64,000 nt of DNA from Marinobacterium lutimaris. GTDB lineage: Bacteria; Pseudomonadota; Gammaproteobacteria; Pseudomonadales; Balneatricaceae. Positions 1 through 9,060 of this stretch are shown here, in pieces. Every line of letters starts with the position of its first letter. The stretch's first letter is position 1. The notes under the pieces were generated by a model. It saw nothing but the letters and a program-made list of their open reading frames with translations. It had not been told where the DNA came from and did not search any database. The translations under genes were made by a program, and so were the position numbers. The stretch is from positions 1,364,001-1,428,000 of the forward strand of contig NZ_FNVQ01000001.1 in assembly GCF_900108065.1 (NCBI RefSeq), given 5' to 3'.

Positions 1-1
1 T

Positions 2-1696
2 TCCCGCTACAAGCGTCTGATCTACGCTATGCCGTACAGCTCCAGCTGTGGCTTCAGCGGCGTGGGTTCCGTGGGCGGCTGGCCATCAACCACCGTTATA
101 AACGGCTCCATGAGCCTTTATACAGTCGCCCACGAACTCGGGCATAACCTGGGGCTGTACCACTCCCATGCGCTGGAGTGCGGTTCTGCGGTAACCGGCT
201 CCGGATGCTCAACCGATGAATACGGTGACAGCACAGACATCATGGGACGCGTCACCAGCCACTACACCACTTTCCAGAAAGAGCGACTGGGCTGGCTGGA
301 CGACTCCAGCATCCAGACTGTTACCCAAAGCGGTGTCTATTCACTGGAACCCTATGCGGGCAGTCAGGGAAGTGCCCCCAAGGCGTTGAAGGTGCAGAAC
401 GGTATCGATGCTGCTACTGGTCTGCCGCTCTATTACTACCTGGAGTATCGATTTGCCACCGGCTTTGACTCTGGTCTTAGCAGTGTCGGCAACATTCAGG
501 ATGGCGTCGTCGTGCACACCGGTGTCGAGAGCCGCGGTAACACCAGCTATCTGTTGGATATGACTCCGGGCAGTGGTTCATCCAGCTATTCCGATCCCCG
601 CGATGCGGCCCTGGTCACCGGTAACAGTTTTAACAGTGGCGACCTGACCCTGGCGACTGAATGGGTAGACGGTCAGACCGCGGGTATCAATATACAGCTC
701 GACGGAACCGTAGCGACCTGTAGCCGCGCCAATCCTGGGCTGAGTCTTACTCCGGGCGAAAGTGAATGGTTGCCGGCCGGCTCAACTGTCACCTACACCC
801 TGACACTGACCAACCGTGACAGCAGCGTCTGCGGAGCCAACAGCTTCAGCCTCGGCAAGAGCGCTCCCACCGGCTGGAGCAGCACTCTGGGCAATACGAC
901 CCTGACCCTGGCTCCGGGTGAAAGCGCCAGTACCACGCTGACGGTTACCTCAAGCACCAGTGCTACCGACGGATTCTATGCAGTGAACACCAGCGCTACC
1001 TCGGGCTCTTTCACCGCCAGTGACGAAGTAACCTATGTGGTCGACAATCCGGTGATCGCAACCAACAGCGCACCTGTCGCGAATAACGACAGCGCCAGCA
1101 CCGACTATGAAACGGCGGTCAGCATCAACGTGCTGGCAAACGATACTGATGCCGACGGCGATACTCTCAGCATCTCGTCAGTCAGTGGTGGCAACGGTAG
1201 CGCGGTAGTTAACGCAGACGGCACTCTGACCTTTACGCCGTCAACAGGCTTCAGCGGTACCACGAGTATCAGCTACACCATCACCGATGGTAAGGCTAGC
1301 GACAGCGCCACAGTCAGTATCAACGTGGCTTCCGCGCCAGTTGCAGCCAACCTTGCGCCCATCGCCAAAGACGATAGCGCGATTACCGATGCAGGCAGCG
1401 CTGTAACGATCAACGTGCTGGCCAACGACTCTGACCCGGATGGCGATGCCCTCAACCTGGTGACCGTCAGCGAAGGTGGTAAGGGCTCGGTCAGAATCAA
1501 TGCCGATGGCACTCTGACCTTCACACCCGCGAAGAACTTCAAGAACTTTGACAGTTTCAGCTACACCATCAGCGATGGTTCCCTGACCGCCACCGCAACA
1601 GTTACCGTAACCCTGGCTACAGACACAAGCTCAGGGGACAGCACTACCGACACCACCAGCCCTACCGGTGGCAAGGGAAACGGTCGTAACAAGTAA
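2..1696 (+). CDS. Secreted metzincin-like protease with Ig-like repeats (5' partial)
   Basis: The reading frame is open to the left edge, so the N-terminus and any signal peptide lie outside the window. The zinc motif HELGHNLGLYH (HExxHxxGxxH) is followed about 35 residues later by a Met-turn-like TDIMG, the layout of metzincins; the surrounding RYKRLIYAMP...CG sequence resembles the gametolysin/M11 family. After the catalytic part comes a NEW3-like beta domain (about residues 235-340 counted from the first internal Met), then two tandem cadherin/Ig-like repeats of about 95 residues, each with a VxINVLANDxDxDGDxL signature. The C-terminus is a Ser/Thr/Gly-rich tail ending in basic residues. 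It is probably an extracellular protease, and its position next to the type II secretion operon suggests export by that route (inference). Substrate unknown. Confidence 0.85.
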   Translation, partial: SRYKRLIYAMPYSSSCGFSGVGSVGGWPSTTVINGSMSLYTVAHELGHNLGLYHSHALECGSAVTGSGCSTDEYGDSTDIMGRVTSHYTTFQKERLGWLDDSSIQTVTQSGVYSLEPYAGSQGSAPKALKVQNGIDAATGLPLYYYLEYRFATGFDSGLSSVGNIQDGVVVHTGVESRGNTSYLLDMTPGSGSSSYSDPRDAALVTGNSFNSGDLTLATEWVDGQTAGINIQLDGTVATCSRANPGLSLTPGESEWLPAGSTVTYTLTLTNRDSSVCGANSFSLGKSAPTGWSSTLGNTTLTLAPGESASTTLTVTSSTSATDGFYAVNTSATSGSFTASDEVTYVVDNPVIATNSAPVANNDSASTDYETAVSINVLANDTDADGDTLSISSVSGGNGSAVVNADGTLTFTPSTGFSGTTSISYTITDGKASDSATVSINVASAPVAANLAPIAKDDSAITDAGSAVTINVLANDSDPDGDALNLVTVSEGGKGSVRINADGTLTFTPAKNFKNFDSFSYTISDGSLTATATVTVTLATDTSSGDSTTDTTSPTGGKGNGRNK

Positions 1697-1757
1697 CCGG
1701 GAAATCAGGTTCGGGAATCTTAGGATAAGAAACCCTTGTACCAAGACAAAACGCAAA

Positions 1758-1779
1758 ACGGCGGGCCTCGGCCCGCCGT
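1758..1779. terminator. Bidirectional hairpin terminator between convergent genes
   Basis: A perfect 9-bp stem (1758-1766 with 1771-1779) closes a 4-nt loop. On the minus strand it is followed by TTTTGCGTTTTG, so it most clearly terminates the 1307-aa gene. It lies between the convergent protease and that gene and may serve both. Confidence 0.8.
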
Positions 1780-1819
1780 CTGCTGTTAATCACTGTCCAT
1801 TACTCAGCGCACTTCCTCT

Positions 1820-4800
1820 CTAGGGTGCCGGCGGACAGAGTTCATTGTTGTTATAGGCATCAAGCACGCCGGCCAGGTAGTTGGCCTCCTGTGCTGCAGG
1901 CCCACCTTTCAGGTACTTGCCAGTAGCATCGAACCCGATGCTTTCAAGCAGATCCTGAGCATCACTTACCGCATCCAGAAGTTCCGGACAGTATGCAGCA
2001 TTGGAGTCCAGGTTCAGGATTGCAGCCATCAGCTGAGCGGCCATGCCGTAGGCAGGATCGCCAGCCATTTTCTTGCCACTGTCGAAGTCGCGCTTATCGA
2101 GGATCGATACGCCGAGCTCACAGCTATCCACCACGAAGCCTGTGTCGAGATCGCCATAGAGCGGGATCGGCAGGTGATGATCCAGCGAGTTGTACTCGTC
2201 CAGCGTACCGTCTGCGATATCGGCCAGGTACTTGTCGTACTGACCACCGTTAGTGCAGCTGCTCCAGTTTTTCCAGTAGCCGATAGTCCTTGCGTCACCT
2301 CCCGGAGGCGGCACGTTATCGACCTTGAAGTGCAGTGTTTCCCCAGCACTGATGCTGAAGTCTGCACATTCGGTGCTGTTATCCAGCGGATCCGGGTTGT
2401 ACCAAACCAGCGGACTGATCGCACCGTTTTCTACGGTACCGGTATTTTCCCAACCGACTGTCAGGTCAACCTCACAGAATGCGTAGTTGCCCGGCAGCAG
2501 CTTGGCCATACCGTCGACATTGACACAGATCTCCGGATAGCCACCGACACAGCTGAATACAGCCTCGCCGGTCACAGGATCGGAGCTTGCGGTTGCCACG
2601 GTAGTGCCACCACTGCGGATCTGGAAGCTGAACGGAGCGTAGGAACCGTTAGGCTCTACGCCGGATACAGTCTTCAGCAGATCAGCCATACCACGCTTGG
2701 TGTTGGTGAAGGTACAGTCGATATACTCACCAGGCTGTACGTTGAACTGGACAGACGAGGTCTGATAGAAAATACCTGTGTTTTCGACCTTGGTCTCAAC
2801 ACAACTGATATTTGTCAGATCCCAGCCATCCGGCACAATTTCGGTGCTGGTGTAAAGCGCGTTCGGTTCCACTTCCGTGTAGCCTACAGCCGGAATGGAC
2901 TCACCATCCCCGATGAAGCCGTTCAGATAACCGTTGAACTCAAAGGTCTGCGGATCGGCATCAGGAACAGTTTCCTTGTGCAGGCGGATGTAACCCTGGC
3001 GCGTATTGGTGAAGTAGCAGGATACGGTTTCACCGTTATCGATGCTGACAATCACTTCGCCGGTATTGACATTAACCTCTGTCAAGTTTCCGTCGATGCT
3101 GGTTTCATCAATACAGAAGAGATCGGTCAGTTTCCAGCCCGCGGGGATAGTCTCGCTAAAGCTGTAGAAGCCCGGCTCCAGACCGTTGAACTGAGCATCT
3201 CCATCCGTGGTGTATGCATCTTCAACAGTGGTGACGATATCAAACGGCGCAAGGTCGTTGGTATCGTAATCGAAGGTACCGACATCACCGATGGTCTGCT
3301 TGTAGACGATCAGGTTACCCGGTGCCGCCAGCTTGGTGTTAACGAAGGTACACTCGACGGTTTCACCCGGATCGAGCTCGATGGTTGCCAACCTGATACT
3401 CGGGTCGGTATCCACGCTGCTGTTGGCTGTTGGGTCGTCACAGAACACGTCCGTGAAGCCCCAGAGCAACGGCGGTACAGCTTCGGTCACATCGTAGGTT
3501 CCCGGGAAGAGGTTTTCGAAAGTGTTCGATTCCTCAGCACCGGAAAGAGCATCGCTGAAGCTCCAAGACTGAGCCGCCAACAGCGTATCGAAATCACCGA
3601 CGGAGCTGTCGAAAGCGAAGCTGCCGCTGAGATCAAGCGCATTGTTGCCCTCAACCCGCTTGGTGATAATGATGGTGGCCAGTTTCGTGTTCTCGAAAGT
3701 ACACAGGAACTGGTAGTTGGCATCTTCAGGCAGGTTTACCTCAAAGCCACAGGTACCGGCCTCAAGATTGACACTCTCACCGAGGATGTCGGTCAGCTGC
3801 CAGCCAGCCTTTTCGGTTTCAGTCACTTCGTATACGCCTTCGAACAGGTCAGCGACGAACACCGCGTCACCATTCGAATCGGATACTGCGGTTACTCCAT
3901 TCACCGGCAGTCCCGGGCCTTTGAGAGTGAACTCAAAGCCAGACGGGTCATGGCCTGCAGGCACAGTGACCTTAATTACCTTGGCAGATGCAGGTACCGC
4001 TACGTTCTGGAAGTAGACATCGCCACCACAGTCCGGGAGGACAATGGTTTTGTACTCTGTATCCGGATCAAGCAGGAAGCCACCGCTACCACCGACCTCG
4101 ATGACACTGTATTCGACGCCCGGATCCAGCCCTTCCACTGTGGCAGAACCGCTGGTTTCACCAGCCTCGATAGTAATGGCCACGTCGTCACCGCCTGAAA
4201 CGATTCCTCCCGGTCCATAAACATCGAAGTAGAAGGTGGCAGATTCAACCCCATCGAGAATATCCTTATCGATCGATTTATGGATGGTCAGATCAACCGT
4301 CGGTACATCGGAGAACAGGATCGCCGCGTTTTTGCTGATCTCGAGTACACCTGATACCAGAGTAGCCACATCAGGCAACTGGCCATTGGTGTTACGCGGT
4401 TCATCCAGATGGATGGTCTTATCGAACTCGACGTAACCATCACCGCTCTGTTCACTGGACACCCAGGTCACCGCTGCTGTGGTTACATCACCCAGCACAT
4501 AACCACCCTGGAAGCTGCCATCGCCATCAACTCCATCCACAGAGAAGCTGTAGCCGGTACCGGTGATCGGTCCTTCAACGTCGGTAATAACCGCAGTTTC
4601 GTTGTTGGATGTGCCGCTCGGCTGAACGTCGGTGGATGCGGTCGCATCGGTGTCGCCCGGTACGATATCGCCACCCACCTTGTAGGTAGCAACTGCGTAG
4701 TCGTTCAAACCGCTGACATTGGCCGGCGCATTGAACTGATGGGTCAACAACAGCGTTGTAGATCCAGCCGGTACCAAAACGTCAATGGCACTAGCGGTAT

Positions 4801-5743
4801 CCAATGCCACCTCTCCGGCACCTATATCACCATAGATCGTATCGTCAACGCTGACGTGTACATCCAGGTGCGCCGGGTTATGAGCATAGATATTGGTGAC
4901 GACAGTGACCATCCCCGGGGCTCCGGGCAGGCGTTGCCATTCGATACGAATGGTGGAAGTTTCCGTCATCGGATCATCGCGCAGACAGCTATCACCAAAC
5001 TCCAGTGTGCTCGGGTTTGCTGTCTTGGTCAGGTTCCAGGTGAAGTTAGTATCCTGCTGCGCGCTCATATCCTTGCTCAGTTCCTGCGGCAGGATGTCCG
5101 CTACGGGCAGCTGAATACGCTTCTGACCAATGTTTGAGTTATCACCGTCTTCGTTCCAGAGGTTAGACTGAAGCGAAGAACCGCTAAACTCGCTGGCTCC
5201 AAGGGATAAACGCTGTGCGTAGTCATACACGCAGGTTTCCCCGGCTACCATCGTCGCCGTAATCTGGCGATAGATAGTTTGGAAAGCACCACCGGCACCA
5301 CCACCTTCCGCCGTGATCATCACGGGGCTGGAGAGAACCGCGGCACAGCTACCATCAGATAGACTCGGATTGAGTGTCAGCGCTGTGATGTCATCCCAAC
5401 CGATAGTACTGGCACCGTTAGGCTTGTAGTCCCCTGATACCAGGAAGTCGAAGGTCTGGTTTGCACCGCCATTGTGTAAAGTTACGCGGTGGGGTACATA
5501 GTCCAGTTCGTTCCATAATTTACCCAGGTTACCTGTCGTATATCCCTCATCGGTACAGGTATAAGTTGTTTGATCATACGTAGCGCCGGTTTCCAGTCGG
5601 CACCCCTCTAGGGTAAAACCTATTTGCACGGGATAGGTCGCGTGGGCCTGCATAGACAAAGCCATCAGTAACGCGAATAACAGTGATGGCAAAAGTGTAA
5701 CTGCTCGCCACGGTACGCATCCCTCGTGATTATTGGACCACAT
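1820..5743 (-). CDS. Large secreted protein with SpaA/prealbumin-like repeats
   Basis: This 1307-aa protein begins with a signal peptide: a hydrophobic stretch around residues 15-31 and a likely cut after AHA near residue 35. Residues 36-480 form a Cys-containing N-terminal region without a recognised family. From about 485 to 1145 there are about six tandem domains of 95-115 residues. The best preserved end in C[TY]FxNT[KR] (near 684, 800, 911, 1012) and carry a PGxYxxxExxPxGWxLT signature, typical of prealbumin-like/SpaA or collagen-binding B-type repeats. The C-terminal 160 residues start with a RTIGYWKNW motif seen at the ends of other repeat-rich exported proteins and contain paired Cys. 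No LPXTG, PEP-CTERM or autotransporter barrel is visible. It is probably a surface or released adhesin/matrix protein. A GGAGGAGG ribosome site precedes the ATG. Confidence 0.8.
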   Translation of the reverse strand: MWSNNHEGCVPWRAVTLLPSLLFALLMALSMQAHATYPVQIGFTLEGCRLETGATYDQTTYTCTDEGYTTGNLGKLWNELDYVPHRVTLHNGGANQTFDFLVSGDYKPNGASTIGWDDITALTLNPSLSDGSCAAVLSSPVMITAEGGGAGGAFQTIYRQITATMVAGETCVYDYAQRLSLGASEFSGSSLQSNLWNEDGDNSNIGQKRIQLPVADILPQELSKDMSAQQDTNFTWNLTKTANPSTLEFGDSCLRDDPMTETSTIRIEWQRLPGAPGMVTVVTNIYAHNPAHLDVHVSVDDTIYGDIGAGEVALDTASAIDVLVPAGSTTLLLTHQFNAPANVSGLNDYAVATYKVGGDIVPGDTDATASTDVQPSGTSNNETAVITDVEGPITGTGYSFSVDGVDGDGSFQGGYVLGDVTTAAVTWVSSEQSGDGYVEFDKTIHLDEPRNTNGQLPDVATLVSGVLEISKNAAILFSDVPTVDLTIHKSIDKDILDGVESATFYFDVYGPGGIVSGGDDVAITIEAGETSGSATVEGLDPGVEYSVIEVGGSGGFLLDPDTEYKTIVLPDCGGDVYFQNVAVPASAKVIKVTVPAGHDPSGFEFTLKGPGLPVNGVTAVSDSNGDAVFVADLFEGVYEVTETEKAGWQLTDILGESVNLEAGTCGFEVNLPEDANYQFLCTFENTKLATIIITKRVEGNNALDLSGSFAFDSSVGDFDTLLAAQSWSFSDALSGAEESNTFENLFPGTYDVTEAVPPLLWGFTDVFCDDPTANSSVDTDPSIRLATIELDPGETVECTFVNTKLAAPGNLIVYKQTIGDVGTFDYDTNDLAPFDIVTTVEDAYTTDGDAQFNGLEPGFYSFSETIPAGWKLTDLFCIDETSIDGNLTEVNVNTGEVIVSIDNGETVSCYFTNTRQGYIRLHKETVPDADPQTFEFNGYLNGFIGDGESIPAVGYTEVEPNALYTSTEIVPDGWDLTNISCVETKVENTGIFYQTSSVQFNVQPGEYIDCTFTNTKRGMADLLKTVSGVEPNGSYAPFSFQIRSGGTTVATASSDPVTGEAVFSCVGGYPEICVNVDGMAKLLPGNYAFCEVDLTVGWENTGTVENGAISPLVWYNPDPLDNSTECADFSISAGETLHFKVDNVPPPGGDARTIGYWKNWSSCTNGGQYDKYLADIADGTLDEYNSLDHHLPIPLYGDLDTGFVVDSCELGVSILDKRDFDSGKKMAGDPAYGMAAQLMAAILNLDSNAAYCPELLDAVSDAQDLLESIGFDATGKYLKGGPAAQEANYLAGVLDAYNNNELCPPAP

Positions 5744-5818
5744 GGCCCTCCTCCTCTGGCTGTATCCTTATTCTTATGATTCAGCCAATCGTTAGGTTGC
5801 CCCCGTCTACGCTTGGTG

Positions 5819-5931
5819 ACCGATGGCGCGGCTTTGGCTCGCGGATCTCCTGTATTCCATCGGTAGCCAGGTGGGGCCTTGGCATTAACTCCGGTGAGTC
5901 TCGTCTCCCCTTGACCCACCGCTGGCCCCAC
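5819..5931 (-). promoter_or_regulatory. Structured 5' leader RNA, candidate cis-regulatory element
   Basis: Read on the minus strand, this leader of the SpaA-like gene has two consecutive helices. The first is a perfect 8-bp stem (5924-5931 with 5871-5878) enclosing a 9-bp stem with one mismatch (5913-5921 with 5892-5900). The second is a perfect 8-bp stem (5857-5864 with 5819-5826) enclosing a small CGCG/CGCG helix (5840-5843 with 5827-5830). It ends 75 nt before the start codon. The GGCTACCGATGG in the middle resembles the 3' end of GEMM-I c-di-GMP riboswitches, but the rest of that consensus is not evident, so no class is assigned. Confidence 0.5.
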
Positions 5932-6298
5932 ACGCAAACGGCGGCGGATATTGCATATCAGACACGACCTTCCGGGATTTCCGGCTGTAAACATTGAAGG
6001 GTCTGCTGCTATGCATGCACCAAAGCCGTTTTGTGCCCTAATTAATTCAAAGAGCATGCCTAAACCGTATGTATATGTTTTATAAGGAGTTCTAAGATTT
6101 AAGCCGGGGCAGGAAGAGCAAAACTGTAATATTCGCGGGGTGAGACCTGAGGAGAAAGTTTTTAAGATTTTGATTTTTAAGGATTTCTAGGCCAATCTCT
6201 CGCTGTAACGCTTAGTTTACGACTATCCACCCTTGTTTCAGGGTTACAAAAGAACTCGTGTTATCAAGGACTTGGAGAGTCAGGGATTAAAAGCAGAA
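5932..6298. other. Intergenic region, no gene seen
   Basis: Between the leader of the SpaA-like gene and the terminator of the gsp operon. No coding sequence with a convincing start or family similarity is seen. The AT-rich part around 6060-6200 probably contains the minus-strand promoter of the SpaA-like gene, but no clear -35/-10 pair could be fixed. Confidence 0.4.
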
Positions 6299-6330
6299 CA
6301 GCCGGGCTAAAAGAGAAACAGGCCCGGCTG
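6299..6330 (-). terminator. Rho-independent terminator of the gsp operon
   Basis: A perfect 9-bp GC-rich stem (6299-6307 with 6322-6330) with a 14-nt loop lies 14 nt after the gspD stop. On the minus strand it is followed by TTCTGCTTTTAATCC, which gives a short U-rich tail. Confidence 0.75.
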
Positions 6331-6344
6331 TAAGTATTGCGGAA

Positions 6345-8495
6345 TTACTTGGAGTCCAGCGTGCGAGGCTGGAGGTTTAAACCACTCAGCTTGTTTCTGT
6401 ATTCGCGAGTTACCTCCCTTGCGTCCGCCGTGTCGGTTACCGCGGTAGGGGTAATCATCACCACCAGTTCAGTTCTATTTACACTGGTTCCACGACTGCC
6501 AAACGCCCAACCGACCACTGGCATATGACGCAGGTACGGCACGCCCTCGCTTCCCCTCGTCTTGTTCTCCTTAATCAGCCCTCCGAGCACCAGCGTCTCT
6601 CCACTTTGAACAGCCACGCTGGTGTCGATACGACGCTGAATAATTGTTGGCGAATCAATATCGGAACTGGTGGTCTCTTCGGCCACATCATTCACCTCCT
6701 GGGTAATATCGAGCACCACCATGCCTCCGGCGTTTACACGCGGCGTGACCTCAAGTAACACCCCGGTATCGCGGTACTGGATCGTACTGGTGGTGTTGAG
6801 GTCGTCGCTGGAAGTGTTGGTCGTTGATGAGGTTCGGATCGGTACCTGGTCGCCCACGCGAATCTCCGCCGTATGATTGTCGAGCACCATAAGAGAGGGG
6901 GAAGATACGACATTCAGGCGCGAGTCGGTGGCCAGAAGCCTTAGCAGTGCGCGGGTTTGGCCCGCCTTAAATACCTCAAATGTGGCACTGGAAACGGCAT
7001 CGGCGGCGCTCTGAAGCGGGCTACTGCCTATTGTGCCTATCCCCTTGGTCGAATTGCCAAGGTGACTTTTGAAGAACCAGTTAAGCCCGTATTGCAGCTC
7101 GTCCTGTAACGAAACCTCGACAATGGTGGCTTCAACCAGGACCTGCAGCGGCAGCACATCCAGCTTCTGGATCGCCCTGTACACCTTGTCGTAGTCCGTC
7201 GGCGACGCCATGATCAGCAGAGCGTTGTTTTCGACATCCGCAATAATATCAACGTCCCCGACGTCCAGATTAGCCGGACCTGAGCGACTGGCTTCCGTCC
7301 GGGTCACTGGCCCCTGATCGGCTACATCACCCGTTTGATCCTGCGGTGCGGCAGCGGAAGGAGCGCTCGCTTCCGTTTCCTGGCGATTACGGCGCTGGTT
7401 CTCAAACAGTCCGGCCAGCATCTCGGCCAGGCTTTCAGCACGGCCGTTCTGCACATAGTAGACATACATTCCCAGTCCCTGCGCACCCTCGGTTCGATCA
7501 AGGCGCCGGATCCAGGCTCTGGCATCGGTCAGGTACTTTTTCTGCGGCGTAATCACCAGCAAGGCATTCAAGCGCTCAATTGGCAGAAATCGTACCACCC
7601 CCGCTAAAGGCCCCTCAGCCGCATCACCGAAGATCACTTCCAATTCGCTGATCAGCAGTTCCGGATCCACTGACTGTAAACGGAAAAGCCCGACGGACAT
7701 GCCCTGAAGCTGATCGACATCGAAAACTTTGATGGTTTCTTTAAGGTTGATCAGCTCTGCCTGACTGCCCGCCAATGTGATCAGGTTACGCCGCTCGTCT
7801 GCCTCCATCAGCCCCTGTTGTGGCTTCATCGGTTCGAGAATTTTCGCCATTTCCTGAGCGCCTATGTAACGCAGAGGAACCACCAGCATCTGATAACCTC
7901 GATCAGCGCTTAGATTGGCCTTCAAACTGACAGTACCGCCATTGATACTGTCGATCGGTACGACTTCGTAAAAATCCCCCTGATCCACCAACGCGGCGCT
8001 GTTCACCTGTAACAATTTTTCCAGCGTCGGTATTAGTGCGTCCCTTGAGATCGGCCGGGTGGTTTGCATATTAGCGGTTCCACGCACCCGGTCATCAAGG
8101 ATGTAATTGACCTGCAGGATATCGCCAAGAATTGTCTTCACAATCTCGCCGATCTCGGCACCCTGAAAGTTGAAGGTGATATCCCCCTCAACCAACGCCG
8201 GTAGCTCGGGCTTTTCCAGATCTAGAAAAACACCGTTACCGCTATAAACCTCGACCTCATCCGTCACTGGCTGGATAGTCGCTATCTCTTCACCGGCAAA
8301 GCTGTTTTCGTCACTGCCCTGGCGCAGACGTCGCTGGCGTGCCAGCGTTTCGCCGATAGGTTCAACCGCCTGGGAGGATTCCTCCATTGGCCGCAGGCTG
8401 TCCAAAGCATTCGGGTTGGGGGCAATCTGCGATGAGCAGGCCACCATTGCCCATATACACATCGCAAGCCAGGGGATTCTTATTTGCTTATTCAT
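6345..8495 (-). CDS. gspD: Type II secretion secretin GspD (lipoprotein type)
   Basis: This 716-aa outer-membrane secretin forms the exit channel of the type II system. The N-terminus is a short lipoprotein signal with a VAC lipobox, Cys20 being the likely lipidated residue. Then come the N0 domain (from about residue 95), several N1-N3 KH-like domains with an acidic/Gln-rich insertion near residues 370-400, and the C-terminal secretin barrel domain (about 450-690, with the VPxR and GExxxxGGL family motifs). A lipidated secretin is known for HxcQ, which pilots itself to the outer membrane. No separate pilotin gene is seen here, which fits. It overlaps the upstream gspC-like gene by 8 nt and is the last gene of the operon. 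Confidence 0.95.
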   Translation of the reverse strand: MNKQIRIPWLAMCIWAMVACSSQIAPNPNALDSLRPMEESSQAVEPIGETLARQRRLRQGSDENSFAGEEIATIQPVTDEVEVYSGNGVFLDLEKPELPALVEGDITFNFQGAEIGEIVKTILGDILQVNYILDDRVRGTANMQTTRPISRDALIPTLEKLLQVNSAALVDQGDFYEVVPIDSINGGTVSLKANLSADRGYQMLVVPLRYIGAQEMAKILEPMKPQQGLMEADERRNLITLAGSQAELINLKETIKVFDVDQLQGMSVGLFRLQSVDPELLISELEVIFGDAAEGPLAGVVRFLPIERLNALLVITPQKKYLTDARAWIRRLDRTEGAQGLGMYVYYVQNGRAESLAEMLAGLFENQRRNRQETEASAPSAAAPQDQTGDVADQGPVTRTEASRSGPANLDVGDVDIIADVENNALLIMASPTDYDKVYRAIQKLDVLPLQVLVEATIVEVSLQDELQYGLNWFFKSHLGNSTKGIGTIGSSPLQSAADAVSSATFEVFKAGQTRALLRLLATDSRLNVVSSPSLMVLDNHTAEIRVGDQVPIRTSSTTNTSSDDLNTTSTIQYRDTGVLLEVTPRVNAGGMVVLDITQEVNDVAEETTSSDIDSPTIIQRRIDTSVAVQSGETLVLGGLIKENKTRGSEGVPYLRHMPVVGWAFGSRGTSVNRTELVVMITPTAVTDTADAREVTREYRNKLSGLNLQPRTLDSK

Positions 8496-9060
8496 TTTGC
8501 TGATCCCTCGTTGTCTGAATTCGCAGTTGCAGTCGATCTATGGCCTCCCTGGCTCGCTCCTCCAACGGCTGTGCATCACCGTTATCGAACCCCTCACCTG
8601 CTGCACTGGCCGGATTATCCAGCGCACGGGTATCACGTGGTTCTCTCAGGTTTAATCTCACCTCTTCCTCACCGGATTTCATCACCACCGTATCCGGTGT
8701 GATCGCATCTAACTGCCAGGTGGAGTCCAGAGGCATTCCGGTACTCAGTATCCGATGTTTGTCACCCTTGCGTTCCTGCAGCATGGCGTGATCCTCACCG
8801 CCTACCATGATGATGCCTGTGAGTCGCCAGTTGTCCCTGAGCTCGCGGGCCGAGACAGCTTCCCCCTCATCAACCATCCGCTCGGGCCGGCGGGTTTCCG
8901 AGAAGAGGGGCCTTTCCAACGTCTCGTCAAAACTTGCCCTTGGTGGCAGTTCCGGCAATTGCAGGTTTTCGCTGGTCTCATCGGCGAGCGTCATCGAGTT
9001 CCACGCCAGAATGAAAGCAGCGAGAAAGAAAGGGCATTGCTGCATAGGTTTGCAGTTCAT
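8488..9060 (-). CDS. gspC: Short GspC-like inner-membrane connector
   Basis: This 190-aa protein has an N-terminal hydrophobic segment followed by a GspC/PulC homology region: the RPLFSETRRP motif near residue 50, then a beta-rich stretch about 75-140 including LTGIIMVGG. GspC links the inner-membrane platform to the secretin. The protein is shorter than typical GspC (about 270-300 aa) and has no PDZ or coiled-coil domain at its C-terminus, only a charged tail. It also sits between gspM and gspD instead of at the head of the operon. It might alternatively be called a GspN/HxcP-type protein. The ATG overlaps the gspM stop by 4 nt (ATGA). Confidence 0.75.
   Translation of the reverse strand: MNCKPMQQCPFFLAAFILAWNSMTLADETSENLQLPELPPRASFDETLERPLFSETRRPERMVDEGEAVSARELRDNWRLTGIIMVGGEDHAMLQERKGDKHRILSTGMPLDSTWQLDAITPDTVVMKSGEEEVRLNLREPRDTRALDNPASAAGEGFDNGDAQPLEERAREAIDRLQLRIQTTRDQQNE

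Noticed and set aside
2174-4198. Long open frame (674 codons) on the plus strand opposite the SpaA-like gene
   Set aside because: It is an antisense shadow of a repetitive coding sequence. It has no domain, signal or ribosome site, and the minus-strand frame has a signal peptide and clear repeats.
5819-5931. Assignment of the leader as a GEMM-I c-di-GMP riboswitch
   Set aside because: Only GGCTACCGATGG and a CAAAGCC-like string recall the consensus; the order and spacing of the core elements do not fit, so no class is claimed.
5776-5997. Short coding frames in the leader of the SpaA-like gene
   Set aside because: They overlap the strongly paired helices at 5819-5931 and have no family match; the region reads better as structured RNA.
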